From the NCBI RefSeq assembly GCF_030848495.1, contig NZ_JAVDDT010000003.1, positions 186,001 through 250,000 of the forward strand: a DNA stretch of 64,000 nucleotides. Reading direction: 5' to 3'. The stretch comes from Natronospira bacteriovora (GTDB lineage Bacteria; Pseudomonadota; Gammaproteobacteria; Natronospirales; Natronospiraceae). Under the pieces are notes generated by a model. It did not search any database. It was not told the origin of the DNA and saw only the letters and a program-made list of their open reading frames with translations. Numbering within the stretch: position 1 is the first letter of the stretch; the number at the start of each line of letters is the position of its first letter. The position numbers and the translations under genes are program-made. Positions 9,393-22,566 of the stretch are shown piece by piece.

Positions 9393-10541
9393 TCAGTCCG
9401 CCTGGCGGCGCAGAAAGGCCGGAATGTCCAGGTATTCGGAGTCGCCACCCGCTTCCGGCGAGAAACTCTCGCCGCCGGCTGCCTTGCGCCGGACCACGGC
9501 CGGACGCTCCAGATCCTTGTAATCCACCTTGCCGTCCGGATCCCGCTTGACCACCTTCATGTCGGGCTTCTCCCGGTTCAGCTGCGGTGCACCAAGGCCG
9601 GTGGCCACCACGGTCACCCGAATCTCATTGCTCATTTCCGGGTCAATGACCGCGCCCACCACCACGGTGGCGTCGTCGGAGGCGAACTCCTTGACAGTCT
9701 GGCCGACTTCGTCGAATTCGCCGATGCCGATATCCATGCCGGCGGTGACGTTGACCAGGATCCCGCGAGCGCCGGAGAGATCGATGTCCTCCAGCAGCGG
9801 ACTGGCCACAGCGGCCTCGGCGGCTTCCCGGCCCCGGTTTTCTCCGGTGGCCACACCCGAACCCATCATGGCCATGCCCATTTCCGACATGACGGTGCGC
9901 ACGTCGGCGAAGTCCACGTTGATCAGACCCGGCCGGGTGATCAGCTCGGCAATGCCCTGGCAGGCCCCCAGCAGGATGTTGTTGGCGGATTTGAAGGCAT
10001 CCAGCAGACTGGTCTGCTTACCCAGCACCGAAAGTAGCTTGTCGTTGGGGATGGTGATCAGGGAATCCACGTTGCGGGACAGTTCCTCGATCCCTGCCTG
10101 TGCGGCCTGCATGCGCCGACCACCCTCGAAGACGAAGGGCTTGGTGACCACCGCCACGGTCAGCACACCCAGCTCGCGGGCAATCTGGGCCACCACCGGT
10201 GCGGCCCCCGTGCCCGTGCCGCCACCCATGCCGGCGGTGATGAAAAGCATGTCGGTCCCTTCGATCACTTCGATCAGCCGGTCCCGATCCTCCATGGCTG
10301 CCTGCCGGCCCACCTCCGGGTTGGCGCCGGCGCCGAGCCCCTTGGTGATGTTGCAGCCGATCTGCAGCTGGGTCTTCACACTGGTGTTGTTGAGGGCCTG
10401 GGCATCGGTATTGGCGCAGATGAACTCAACGCCTTCGATGCCGTTGTTGACCATGTGGGCCACGGCATTGCCGCCCCCACCACCAACGCCGATCACCTTG
10501 ATGACGGCGTTCTGACTGTAGCCATCCATCAGTTCAAACAT
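9393..10541 (-). CDS. ftsZ: Cell division protein FtsZ
   Basis: Tubulin-like GTPase that forms the Z ring. The 382 residues contain the GTP-binding G box GGGTGTG at about 106-112 and the catalytic T7 loop region. A variable linker leads to the C-terminal peptide DIPAFLRRQ, which binds FtsA, ZipA and ZapD. It follows ftsA after 56 bases in the dcw cluster and precedes lpxC, the canonical order. ZapD, one of its partners, is encoded at 1447-2229. Confidence 0.98.
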   Translation of the reverse strand: MFELMDGYSQNAVIKVIGVGGGGGNAVAHMVNNGIEGVEFICANTDAQALNNTSVKTQLQIGCNITKGLGAGANPEVGRQAAMEDRDRLIEVIEGTDMLFITAGMGGGTGTGAAPVVAQIARELGVLTVAVVTKPFVFEGGRRMQAAQAGIEELSRNVDSLITIPNDKLLSVLGKQTSLLDAFKSANNILLGACQGIAELITRPGLINVDFADVRTVMSEMGMAMMGSGVATGENRGREAAEAAVASPLLEDIDLSGARGILVNVTAGMDIGIGEFDEVGQTVKEFASDDATVVVGAVIDPEMSNEIRVTVVATGLGAPQLNREKPDMKVVKRDPDGKVDYKDLERPAVVRRKAAGGESFSPEAGGDSEYLDIPAFLRRQAD

Positions 10542-10597
10542 AAGTCACTCTCCCCGATTGCTCCGTAAATCCGTTGGATGATTTGCTTGCCTTGCAC

Positions 10598-11825
10598 TCA
10601 GAAGTTGCCCTGGAACCAGCTCTTCATGCGCTCCCATGTTTCCTTGAAGCCGCCTCCAAGACGCTCTTCCGATCCTCTTGAACTCAAGCCCCTGCTGCCG
10701 AACAGCAGCAGACCCACACCGGTGGCGTACACCGGATTCCTGACCACATCAGACAGCCCCTGCACATGCTGGGGCGTGCCCATGCGTACGGGCATATGGA
10801 ACACTTCCTCGGCCAGTTCCACCACACCTTCCATCTTCGCGCTGCCGCCGGTCAGTACCAGGCCGGCGGCGATCATGTCCTCGAAGCCGGAGCGCCGCAG
10901 CTCGGCCTGCACCAGACTGAACAGTTCCTCGTAGCGGGGCTCGACCACCTCCGCCAGGGTCTGGCGGGCCAGTCGCCTTGCCGGGCGATCGCCCACGCTG
11001 GGCACCTCGATGGTCTCGTCCGGGCTGGCCAACTGCGGCAGGGCGCAGGCGTACTTGACCTTGATTTCCTCGGCATGATGGGTGGGCGTGCGCAGGGCCA
11101 CGGCAATATCGTTGGTCACCTGGTCGCCGGCGATGGGAATCACTGCCGTGTGACGGATGGAACCGTCGGTGAACACCGCAATGTCCGTGGTGCCGCCGCC
11201 CACATCCACGATGCAGACACCCAAATCCTTTTCGTCGTCGGTCAGCACCGAGTAGCTGGACGCCAGCTGCTCGAGAATGATGTCGTCCACCTCCAGGCCA
11301 CAGCGGCGCACGCACTTGATGATGTTCTGCGCGGCGCTGGCGGCACCGGTCACCATGTGGACCTTGGCCTCCAGACGCACCCCGGACATGCCCACCGGCT
11401 CGCGGATGCCGTCCTGGTCATCGATGATGAATTCCTGGGGCAGGATGTGGAGGATCTTCTGATCCGCCGGAATGGCCACCGCTCGTGCGGCGTCGATCAC
11501 GCGCTCCACGTCCCCCGGCGTGACCTCCTTGTCACGGATGGCCACGATGCCGTGGGAGTTGAGGCTCTTGACGTGACTGCCCGCAATCCCGGCAAACACG
11601 GAATGGATCTCGCAGCCGGCCATCAGCTCGGCCTCTTCAATGGCACGCTGAATCGACTGCACGGTGGACTCGATGTTGACCACCACGCCCTTCTTCAGGC
11701 CGCGGGAGGGATGATGGCCAATGCCGATCACCTCCACGTGGTCCTCGCCCTTGATCTCGCCCACGATGGCGACCACCTTGGACGTGCCGATATCCAGTCC
11801 GACGATCAGGTTCTTTTCCGTCTTT

Positions 11826-11833
<8 letters not shown>
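10598..11833 (-). CDS. ftsA: Cell division protein FtsA
   Basis: Actin-like ATPase that anchors FtsZ to the membrane and recruits later divisome proteins. The 411-residue product has the phosphate-1 motif DIGTSKVVA, phosphate-2 VDVGGGTTD and adenosine motif LTGGSAKMEG. It ends in an amphipathic membrane-targeting helix (WERMKSWFQ). ATG at 11833 is chosen because it gives the family N-terminus MARKTEKNLIVGLDIG; its start overlaps the ftsQ stop by 8 bases, suggesting translational coupling. Confidence 0.97.
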
Positions 11834-14968
<3,135 letters not shown>

Positions 14969-14972
<4 letters not shown>

Positions 14973-16060
14973 GCGGCACCTCCCGGCCGAGCCACGGCCT
15001 CGCACACATCCGCCACGACCTGATCCGCATCCGGCCGGGCTTCGGCACGGGCGCGACGGGCCATGTGGATCAGGTGATCCCGGTTTTCGGTCAGGGCATC
15101 CAGCATCGGACCCAGTTCTCCCTTCTCCAGTCGTTCCTGTGGCAGCAATCGGGCGGCACCGGCTCGCTCCAGAAAGAGGGCGTTGGCGGTCTGGTGGTCA
15201 TCCACCGCGGCCGGGAACGGCACCAGTACGGAGGCCACGCCCGCGGCTGCCAGCTCGGCCACGGTCAGGGCACCGGCGCGACAGATGGCCAGATCGGCCC
15301 ACGCCCAGGCGTCCGCCATATCCTCAATGAAGGGCTCCACGTTCGCCGCCACACCCGACTCGTCCCAAGCTGCCCGGGTTTCCTCCAGCCAGCGCGGACC
15401 ACATTGGTGGCGTACGGTCACGCGGCCCTGGGGCAAGCCGGCGACCGCCCGGGGCAATGATTCGTTGATTGCCTTCGCTCCCTGGGAGCCACCCACCACC
15501 AGCAGGCGAACAGGACCGTCCCGGCCCCGAAGCCGTTCTTCCGGCGCCGGCAGATCCACTACGGCCTGACGCACCGGATTACCCACGGTCTGTGCTCCCA
15601 GGGATTGAGGGAAACTACCCGGGAATCCACACAGCACCCGGCGTGCGCAGCGGGCCAGCACACGGTTGGTCAGGCCCGCAATGGCATTCTGCTCGTGAAT
15701 CACCAGTGGCAGGCGCATCAAGCAGGCGGCCAGGCCGCCGGGGCCACTGGCGAATCCGCCCATGCCCAGCACCACGGCCGGCCTTCTCCGGCGCAGCACC
15801 CGCCGCGCCTGGGCAATGGCCCGCAGCAGTCGCCAGGGCATGGCCAGCCAGCCGACCAGGCCCTTGCCGCGCAGGGCGCCGACCTGGATGCAGTCGAGCT
15901 CGATGGCCCGCGCCGGTACCAGGCGTGACTCCAGGCCGGCCTGCGTTCCCAGCCAGCTAACGGTCCAGCCCCGTGCCCGCAGGACCTCGGCCACGGCCAG
16001 CCCCGGGAACACATGGCCACCAGTACCACCGGCCATGATGACGGCGTGACGGGCGCTCAT
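14969..16060 (-). CDS. murG: UDP-GlcNAc:lipid I GlcNAc transferase MurG
   Basis: Peripheral membrane glycosyltransferase that converts lipid I to lipid II. The 363-residue product starts [20 protein letters not shown], containing the first glycine-rich loop. The second, [13 protein letters not shown], and the UDP-GlcNAc site [15 protein letters not shown] are also visible. ATG 16060 overlaps the ftsW stop by 4 bases; the longer open frame upstream is antisense-like extension and not used. Confidence 0.96.
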
Positions 16061-17238
16061 GCCTTCACCTCCCGGCGCAGATTGCTGACCGGCGTGATTT
16101 CCCGGCTCACCCGCAATACCAGGGCCAGCGCGCCCAGGGTCACCAGCAGGCTGGAGCCGCCATAGCTGATCAGGGGTAGCGTCAAGCCCTTGGTCGGCAA
16201 CAACCCCATGTTGACGCCCATGTTGATGGTGGCCTGGATACCCAGCCAGACACTGACCCCCCAGGCCACGTAGGCGCCGAAGGCGTGACCGCTCAACCAG
16301 GCTCGGGTGCCGATCAGAAAACAGCGCCACACCAGGAAGGCGAACAGTCCGATGAGAACCAGAACCCCCAGGAGGCCGAGCTCTTCGAACAGTACGGCGA
16401 AGATGAAATCCGTATGGGATTCGGGCAGGTAGAACAGCTTCTGCACACTGCTGCCAAGACCAACACCGAACCATTCACCACGGCCGATGGCAATCAACGA
16501 CTGGGTCAGCTGAAAGCCGCTGTTGAAGGGGTCGGCCCAGGGATTGAGAAAGGTTGTCAGACGTTCCACCCGGTAGGGCGAGGAGAAAGCCAGACCGGCC
16601 ATGGCCATGGCACCCACACCGCCCAGCAGGCTGAAGTCACGGATTCGCACACCGCCAAGGAAGAGCATGGCCAGGATGGTGATCAGAAGCACGATGGCGG
16701 CACCGAAATCCGGCTGCAGCAACAGCAGGAAGACCGCAAGGCCCGCCACCAGAACCGGCTTCAGGAAACCCGAGAAACGGGTGGCCAGTTCCTCCTGACG
16801 CCGCACCATGTAGGCGGCCACATAGAGGATGAGCAGCAGGCGGGCGGGTTCCGAGACCTGCAGGTGGAAGGGCCCGATGGCGATCCAGCGCACGGCGCCG
16901 TTGACTTCCTTGCCCACCCCGGGCACCAGCACCAGAAGCAGGAGAAAGAGCGCAAACAACAGCAGCAGGAAGCTGGTCTGCTGCCAGACCCGCAGGGGAA
17001 TCTGGCAGGTCATGAAAGCGGCTACCAGCGCCAGCCCCAGGAACATGGCCTGACGGCGCAGGTAGTGAAAGGGATCACCCAGCGCCCGGTCGGCAATGGA
17101 AATGCTGGACGAGGCCACGGCCACCAGCCCCAGGGTCAGCAGGGCCAGGGTAACAATCAGCAGCGGCCAGTCGACACCATGGGCAAGCTGGCGCCACCAG
17201 CGGCTGTCGATCGGACGTTCAAGGGCCACCTGGCTCAT
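16057..17238 (-). CDS. ftsW: Peptidoglycan glycosyltransferase FtsW
   Basis: SEDS-family polytopic glycan polymerase that works with FtsI at the septum. The 393 residues show about ten membrane helices and SEDS signatures such as GVGKEVNGAVRWI, SEPARLLLILY, QPDFGAAIV and a C-terminal PLISYGGSSLL. It overlaps murD and murG by 4 bases on either side. The N-terminal cytoplasmic segment of about 25 residues is typical. Confidence 0.96.
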   Translation of the reverse strand: MSQVALERPIDSRWWRQLAHGVDWPLLIVTLALLTLGLVAVASSSISIADRALGDPFHYLRRQAMFLGLALVAAFMTCQIPLRVWQQTSFLLLLFALFLLLLVLVPGVGKEVNGAVRWIAIGPFHLQVSEPARLLLILYVAAYMVRRQEELATRFSGFLKPVLVAGLAVFLLLLQPDFGAAIVLLITILAMLFLGGVRIRDFSLLGGVGAMAMAGLAFSSPYRVERLTTFLNPWADPFNSGFQLTQSLIAIGRGEWFGVGLGSSVQKLFYLPESHTDFIFAVLFEELGLLGVLVLIGLFAFLVWRCFLIGTRAWLSGHAFGAYVAWGVSVWLGIQATINMGVNMGLLPTKGLTLPLISYGGSSLLVTLGALALVLRVSREITPVSNLRREVKA

Positions 17239-18593
17239 GCGGCACCTCCCCGGGCCAGCACGGCCTGCTCGAAGGCACGTCCCCGCGCCTCAAAGCCATC
17301 GAAAAGGTCAAAGCTGGCGCAGGCGGGCGAGAGCAACACAGTGTCACCGGGTCGGGCCAGGCCAGCCGCCACGGTTACGGCCTGATCCATGTCCGTGGCA
17401 CGCTCAAGCGCAACCGCCTCCGGTACCTGGGCCGCCAGCGCGTCGGCTGCCTCCCCCATCAGCACCACCGCCCGAACGGAATGGGCCAACGCCGGCCGCA
17501 GGGGCGTGAAATCCTGACCCTTGCCCTGACCACCAGCGATCAGCACCACCGGCTCGCTCAGACCCGCCAGCGCGGCCAGGGTCGCGCCAAGGTTGGTGGC
17601 CTTGGAATCATTGATCCAGCGCACACCGTCCCGCTCGGCGACCAGCGCCATGCGGTGAGGCAGACCGTGGAAGCTGCCCAGGCGCGCCAGTGCGGCAACC
17701 GGATCCAGGCCAAGCGCATGCACGGCAGCCAGTGCCGCGAGCACGTTCAGACGGTTGTGCCCGCCCGGCAGGCCGGGCAGATCGGCCGGGCCGAGGACGC
17801 GCTCACCATGGGCGAAGCAGCAGCGCTCCTCGACGCTGCGCAGGCCGAACTCATCCGCAGCGGGCTCACCCGCCCCGAACCAGATGATGCGGCGCGCGAG
17901 ACCTGCCATGGCCGCCACGCGCTCGTCATCACGGTTGAGTACGGCAATCCGGCTTTGGGCGGCCAGGCGAGCCTTGGCCCCGGCATAGGCGGCCATGTCA
18001 CCGTGGCGGTCCAGGTGATCGGGGCTGAGATTCAGAATCACCCCCACGGCGGCATCCAGGGACCGGGTGGTTTCCAGCTGGAAGCTCGATACCTCCAGCA
18101 CATACAGGTCCGCGTCTTCCTCGAGCAGCTCCAGTGCCGGCCGGCCAAGATTGCCGCCGGGCACGACCCGGTAGCCGGGAGCATCCAGCAGATGCGCCAG
18201 CAGGCTGACCACGGTGCTCTTGCCGTTGGAACCGGTGACGGCCACCAGCGGCGCCCTGGCCAGGCGGGCAAACAGCTCAACGTCACCCAGAACGTCAACA
18301 CCCTGACGCCGGGCGGCGGTCAGCAAGGGCTCATTGGACGCCACCCCGGGCGAAACAATGAGCCGGCCCACGTCCGCCGGCAGACTGGCGGGAAAGGCGC
18401 CCAGCCATTCCGCCTGGGGCAGTTCCTCCCGGAGGCGATCCAGCAGGGGTGGTGACGGACGGCTGTCCACGACGGCCACGGGCTCACCGCGCATCACCAG
18501 GTGACGCGCCACGGAAAATCCGGTGCGGCCGAGCCCGACCACCAGATTCACCGCCTGCCTGTTGTCCGCCAGTGCCGACATGCCGGTATTCAT
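17235..18593 (-). CDS. murD: UDP-N-acetylmuramoylalanine--D-glutamate ligase
   Basis: Adds D-Glu to UDP-MurNAc-L-Ala. The 452-residue product has an N-terminal Rossmann motif (VVGLGRTGFSVARHL), ATP loop VTGSNGKSTVVSL, LNLSPDHLDRH and NDSKATN. ATG 18593 follows directly on a GAGGAG sequence; an in-frame ATG at 18581 lies 12 bases further from it, so the exact start is uncertain by four residues. The gene begins 4 bases after the mraY stop. Confidence 0.96.
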   Translation of the reverse strand: MNTGMSALADNRQAVNLVVGLGRTGFSVARHLVMRGEPVAVVDSRPSPPLLDRLREELPQAEWLGAFPASLPADVGRLIVSPGVASNEPLLTAARRQGVDVLGDVELFARLARAPLVAVTGSNGKSTVVSLLAHLLDAPGYRVVPGGNLGRPALELLEEDADLYVLEVSSFQLETTRSLDAAVGVILNLSPDHLDRHGDMAAYAGAKARLAAQSRIAVLNRDDERVAAMAGLARRIIWFGAGEPAADEFGLRSVEERCCFAHGERVLGPADLPGLPGGHNRLNVLAALAAVHALGLDPVAALARLGSFHGLPHRMALVAERDGVRWINDSKATNLGATLAALAGLSEPVVLIAGGQGKGQDFTPLRPALAHSVRAVVLMGEAADALAAQVPEAVALERATDMDQAVTVAAGLARPGDTVLLSPACASFDLFDGFEARGRAFEQAVLARGGAA

Positions 18594-18597
18594 CTCC

Positions 18598-19686
18598 TCA
18601 ACGCAGTTTCAGACTGGACAGGCCGATCAGCACCAGAATCACGGTGATGATCCAGAAGCGCACGATCACGCGCGGTTCCGGCCAGCCCTTGAGTTCGAAA
18701 TGGTGATGCAGGGGCGCCATGCGAAAGACACGACGCCCGGTCAGCTTGTAGGACGCCACCTGGACGATGACCGACAGGGTCTCGATCACGAAGACGCCGC
18801 CCATGATGATGAGAATGATTTCCTGACGGGTGATGATGGCCAGGGTACCCAGGGCCGCCCCCAGGGAAAGCGCACCCACATCGCCCATGAATACCTGAGC
18901 CGGGTGCGTGTTGAACCACAGAAAGCCCAGCCCGGCCCCCACCATGGCCGCACAGAAGACCACCACCTCGCCGGCGCCCGGGATAAAGGGGATGCCCAGG
19001 TACTCGGCAAAATGTAGATGGCCGGAGGCATAACCGAAGATGCCCAGTCCGCCGGCCACCATGACCGCCGGCAGAATGGCCAGACCGTCCAGGCCATCGG
19101 TCAGGTTGACGGCATTGCTGGTACCGACGATGACGAAGTAGGCCAGCAGGATGTAGAGCGCGCCCAGAGGCAGCAGCACATCCTTGAGGAAGGGAATGAG
19201 CAGGGCCGTTTCCGCACCATTGCCCTCGGGTGCGGTGAAATACAGGAAGCAGGCCGTGGCCAGAGCAGCAACGGATTGCCAGAAGATCTTCGATTTCGCC
19301 GACAGGCCGGCGGAATTACCCAGGGCCAGCTTGCGCCAGTCATCCACCCATCCGATGGCACCGAAGGCCAGCGTCACTCCGATCAGCACCCAGGTGTAGC
19401 GATTTTCCAGATCCCCCCAGAGCAGGGTACTGACGGTGATGGCGAGAAGGATCAGGGCTCCCCCCATGGTGGGGGTGCCGGCCTTGACCAGATGCGTCTG
19501 GGGCCCGTCATCCCGCACCTGCTGACCAATCTGGTAGCGACTCAGGTGACGAATCATGGATGGCCCGGCAATGAAACAGAATACCAGCGCCGTCAGCACC
19601 CCGAGGATCGCCCGCATGGTGAGGTACTGGAAGACGTAGAACCCGGTATGGAACTGGGTCAGGTATTCAGTCAACCACAACAGCAT
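18598..19686 (-). CDS. mraY: Phospho-N-acetylmuramoyl-pentapeptide transferase
   Basis: Polytopic membrane enzyme that makes lipid I from UDP-MurNAc-pentapeptide and undecaprenyl phosphate. The 362-residue product has about ten helices and family motifs KAGTPTMGG, the [13 protein letters not shown] aspartate-rich segment and [11 protein letters not shown]. The start ATG 19686 is preceded by GGAGG and gives the family N-terminus (MLLWLTEYL); it follows the murF stop by one base. Confidence 0.97.
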   Translation of the reverse strand: MLLWLTEYLTQFHTGFYVFQYLTMRAILGVLTALVFCFIAGPSMIRHLSRYQIGQQVRDDGPQTHLVKAGTPTMGGALILLAITVSTLLWGDLENRYTWVLIGVTLAFGAIGWVDDWRKLALGNSAGLSAKSKIFWQSVAALATACFLYFTAPEGNGAETALLIPFLKDVLLPLGALYILLAYFVIVGTSNAVNLTDGLDGLAILPAVMVAGGLGIFGYASGHLHFAEYLGIPFIPGAGEVVVFCAAMVGAGLGFLWFNTHPAQVFMGDVGALSLGAALGTLAIITRQEIILIIMGGVFVIETLSVIVQVASYKLTGRRVFRMAPLHHHFELKGWPEPRVIVRFWIITVILVLIGLSSLKLR

Positions 19687-19687
19687 T

Positions 19688-21073
19688 TCAGCCTCCTCTC
19701 CCGGCCATTCGCTCCGGCCGATCCCGGAGGCTGTCCACAACCCGTTCGAGCCCCATGGAACGGGAGCCCTTGATCAGAACGGTCACATTGGGACGCAATT
19801 CGTTGCGCAGTACTTCAATCAGGCGCTCGATGCGCCAGCAGTGAATCGCTCCCGGACCGAACGCTTCCGCCGCAGCGGCCGCCTGCTCGCCGATGGCATA
19901 CAGGCGCTCCACGCCGGCCTCGCGCGCCAGGCGTCCCGCTTCGGCATGGGCTTCGCCTGCCGACTCGCCCAGCTCGCCCATGTCGCCGAGCACCAGCCAG
20001 CGCGGCTGCGGCTGTTCGCCGAGCCAATCCAGGGACGCGGCCAGTGAACCCGGATTGGCGTTGTAACAGTCATTGATCAGCGTGGCCCCACCCGGCCCGG
20101 CCACCGGCTCCAGGCGCCCGGGCTCGGGCCGCACCGAGGCGAGCCCGCGAGTGATGGTGGCGGGGCTGATGTCAACGGCGATGGCCGCGGCTGTCGCCGC
20201 CAGGGCATTGATCAGGTTGTGACGCCCGGGCAGGGCCAGGCGCAGGGCCACGTTGCCCACCGGTGTATCGACCAGGGCCCGGGTGCCGTCCGCGGCATAC
20301 CGGGGCGTCTCGGCGAGACGAACGTCACCACATTCGAGCCCGAATTCGATGCGCGATCGGGAGCCGGCCATCTTCCGCCACACGTCCACCCGCGGGTCAC
20401 CTGCGTTGAGCACGGCGATGCCGTGGGCCGGCAGCCCCTCGATGAGCTCACCCTTGGCCCGTGCCACACCGTCCAGGTCACCGAAGCCCTCCAGATGAGC
20501 CGGGCCCGCATTGGTGATCAGGCCCACATCGGGTTGGGTGATGCGGGTCAGGCGGGCAATCTCGCCGTGGTGATTGGCACCCATTTCGATCACGGCGGCC
20601 CGATCGTCCGGGGCCAGACGCAATAGCGTCAGCGGCAAACCGATTTCATTGTTGTAGTTGCCACGGGTGGCCAGGGCATGGCCGGGCCACTGCTCGGACA
20701 GAATGGCCTGGATCATGGAGCGCACGGTGGTCTTGCCGTTGGAACCGGTGACCGCGATCACCGGCCCCTGGAATCGGGCACGCCAGTCGGTCGCCAGCCG
20801 GCCGAGGGCCTTGAGGGTGTCATCCACCTCCACCAGCGGCCCGACGCCGGCATCGAAAACGCCCGCTGAATCAACCAGGGCCGCAACGGCTCCGTTGGCC
20901 AGGGCCTGGGGCACGAAGGTGTGACCGTCAAAACGCGGCCCACGCAGGGCGATGAACAACTCACCGGCCACCAGTGTGCGCGTATCGGTACTGACACGGT
21001 CGAAGCCCGCATCCCGGCCACGCAAACGGCCGCCACAGATTTCCGCCAGTTCGGAGAGTTGCCAGCGGCTCAT
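19688..21073 (-). CDS. murF: UDP-MurNAc-tripeptide--D-Ala-D-Ala ligase
   Basis: Adds the D-Ala-D-Ala made by Ddl to UDP-MurNAc-tripeptide. The 461-residue product has the N-terminal substrate domain with [17 protein letters not shown], the ATP loop [26 protein letters not shown] and DCYNANPGS. Its ATG overlaps the murE stop by 4 bases, as across most of this cluster. Confidence 0.96.
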   Translation of the reverse strand: MSRWQLSELAEICGGRLRGRDAGFDRVSTDTRTLVAGELFIALRGPRFDGHTFVPQALANGAVAALVDSAGVFDAGVGPLVEVDDTLKALGRLATDWRARFQGPVIAVTGSNGKTTVRSMIQAILSEQWPGHALATRGNYNNEIGLPLTLLRLAPDDRAAVIEMGANHHGEIARLTRITQPDVGLITNAGPAHLEGFGDLDGVARAKGELIEGLPAHGIAVLNAGDPRVDVWRKMAGSRSRIEFGLECGDVRLAETPRYAADGTRALVDTPVGNVALRLALPGRHNLINALAATAAAIAVDISPATITRGLASVRPEPGRLEPVAGPGGATLINDCYNANPGSLAASLDWLGEQPQPRWLVLGDMGELGESAGEAHAEAGRLAREAGVERLYAIGEQAAAAAEAFGPGAIHCWRIERLIEVLRNELRPNVTVLIKGSRSMGLERVVDSLRDRPERMAGRGG

Positions 21074-22566
21074 GCCTCACCCTCCCCCAGCAGACGCTGG
21101 ACCACATCCCGGTCACTGAAAGGCAATACATCCCGGCCCACGGTCTGGGTGGTCTCGTGCCCCTTGCCGGCCACCAGAATCACATCCCCCGGCCGCGCCC
21201 GTCCCACGGCCTGGGCAATGGCTTCCTCTCGATCCCGGCAGACACGGGCTTCACGCCCGGCTCCTCTCAGAATGTCAGCGACAATCTGCTCTCCCGCCTC
21301 GCTGCGCGGATTGTCGTCAGTCACGATGACTTCCTCGGCCAGCTGGGCGGCCAGACGCCCCATGAGCGGGCGTTTCTCTCGGTCGCGGTCACCGCCACAA
21401 CCGAACACGCACCACAGGCGGCCGGTGCAATGCGCGCGCAGTGTGGAAAGGGCCTTGGACAGGGCGTCGGGGGTATGAGCGTAATCCACCACCACGGTGG
21501 GAAGGCGGCCACCACCGAATCGCTCCATGCGCCCGGGAACGGCAGGCACCTCGCCCAGTGCATGGGCCGCCCGGGCACTGCTGATCCCTTCCAGGCGCAG
21601 AGCGGCAAATGCCGCGGCCAGATTGAAGGCATTGAAGCTGCCCATCCAGGGACTGTCGATGATGGCGCTGCCCAGTGCGCCCTCGACCTCCACCCGCAGA
21701 CCGTCGGCCCGCGGCTGGTAGCGGTAATTCAGCATTTCACCTTCATGAGCCGCGCCGGATTCGGAAAGCCGGAGGCAGCGGACGCCTTCAGGCAGGGCGT
21801 CCGCCATGAATGCCCCCCAGTAGTCGTCAGCATTGATGACCGCCCATTCCAGCTCACGATGCTGGAACAGGTGCCGCTTGGCTTCGGCGTAGGCGGTTTC
21901 ATGGCCGTGATAGTCGAGATGATCGTGACTCAGATTACTGAACACCGCCCCACGGAAGCGAACCGCATCCACCCGGTGCTGGGACAGACCATGGGAAGAC
22001 ACCTCCATGACCACGCGGCGGGCGCCGGACTGGACCATATCGGCCAGTGCAGACTGCAGCGAGACGGCATCGGGCGTGGTGTGGGTGGACGGTCGCAGCG
22101 ATCCGGGCCGGCCCATGCCCAGGGTGCCGAGCACAGCCGCCGGATGATCCAGCTTTTCCAGTGCCGTGGCCGCCAGATGGCTGATGGAGGTCTTGCCATT
22201 GGTGCCGGTCACACCAAGCACCCGCATCTGCGCAGAGGGTTGCCCGAAGAAGCGGTCGGCAATGCGGCCGGCTTCCCGGGAAAGACCCGGCACGGCAATG
22301 AACGGAATCGCACCTTCCGGCGGCTGATGGCCCGGAACGGGCTCCCAGAGCACCACGGTGGCCCCCCGCTGCAGGGCCTGGGGGAGATGATCGAGGCCAT
22401 GGCTGCCACGCAGGCCGGCACAGGCCAGGAAGGCGCCACCGTCCACGACCGTTCGACTGTCCAGACTGACGCCCGCGGGACAAAGACCGGCGGCGCTCCC
22501 GGCATCGACGATGCCGTGAAGCAGTTGCTCCAGATTCAGGCCCCTGAGCGCTTCCGCCGCCATCAT
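21070..22566 (-). CDS. murE: UDP-MurNAc-L-Ala-D-Glu--meso-diaminopimelate ligase
   Basis: Adds the third stem-peptide residue. The 498-residue product has SLDSRTVVDGGAFLA, the ATP loop VTGTNGKTSISHL, VSSHGLSQHRVD and the DNPR motif that marks meso-diaminopimelate (rather than lysine) specificity, consistent with a Gram-negative cell wall. It overlaps ftsI and murF by 4 bases each. Confidence 0.96.
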   Translation of the reverse strand: MMAAEALRGLNLEQLLHGIVDAGSAAGLCPAGVSLDSRTVVDGGAFLACAGLRGSHGLDHLPQALQRGATVVLWEPVPGHQPPEGAIPFIAVPGLSREAGRIADRFFGQPSAQMRVLGVTGTNGKTSISHLAATALEKLDHPAAVLGTLGMGRPGSLRPSTHTTPDAVSLQSALADMVQSGARRVVMEVSSHGLSQHRVDAVRFRGAVFSNLSHDHLDYHGHETAYAEAKRHLFQHRELEWAVINADDYWGAFMADALPEGVRCLRLSESGAAHEGEMLNYRYQPRADGLRVEVEGALGSAIIDSPWMGSFNAFNLAAAFAALRLEGISSARAAHALGEVPAVPGRMERFGGGRLPTVVVDYAHTPDALSKALSTLRAHCTGRLWCVFGCGGDRDREKRPLMGRLAAQLAEEVIVTDDNPRSEAGEQIVADILRGAGREARVCRDREEAIAQAVGRARPGDVILVAGKGHETTQTVGRDVLPFSDRDVVQRLLGEGEA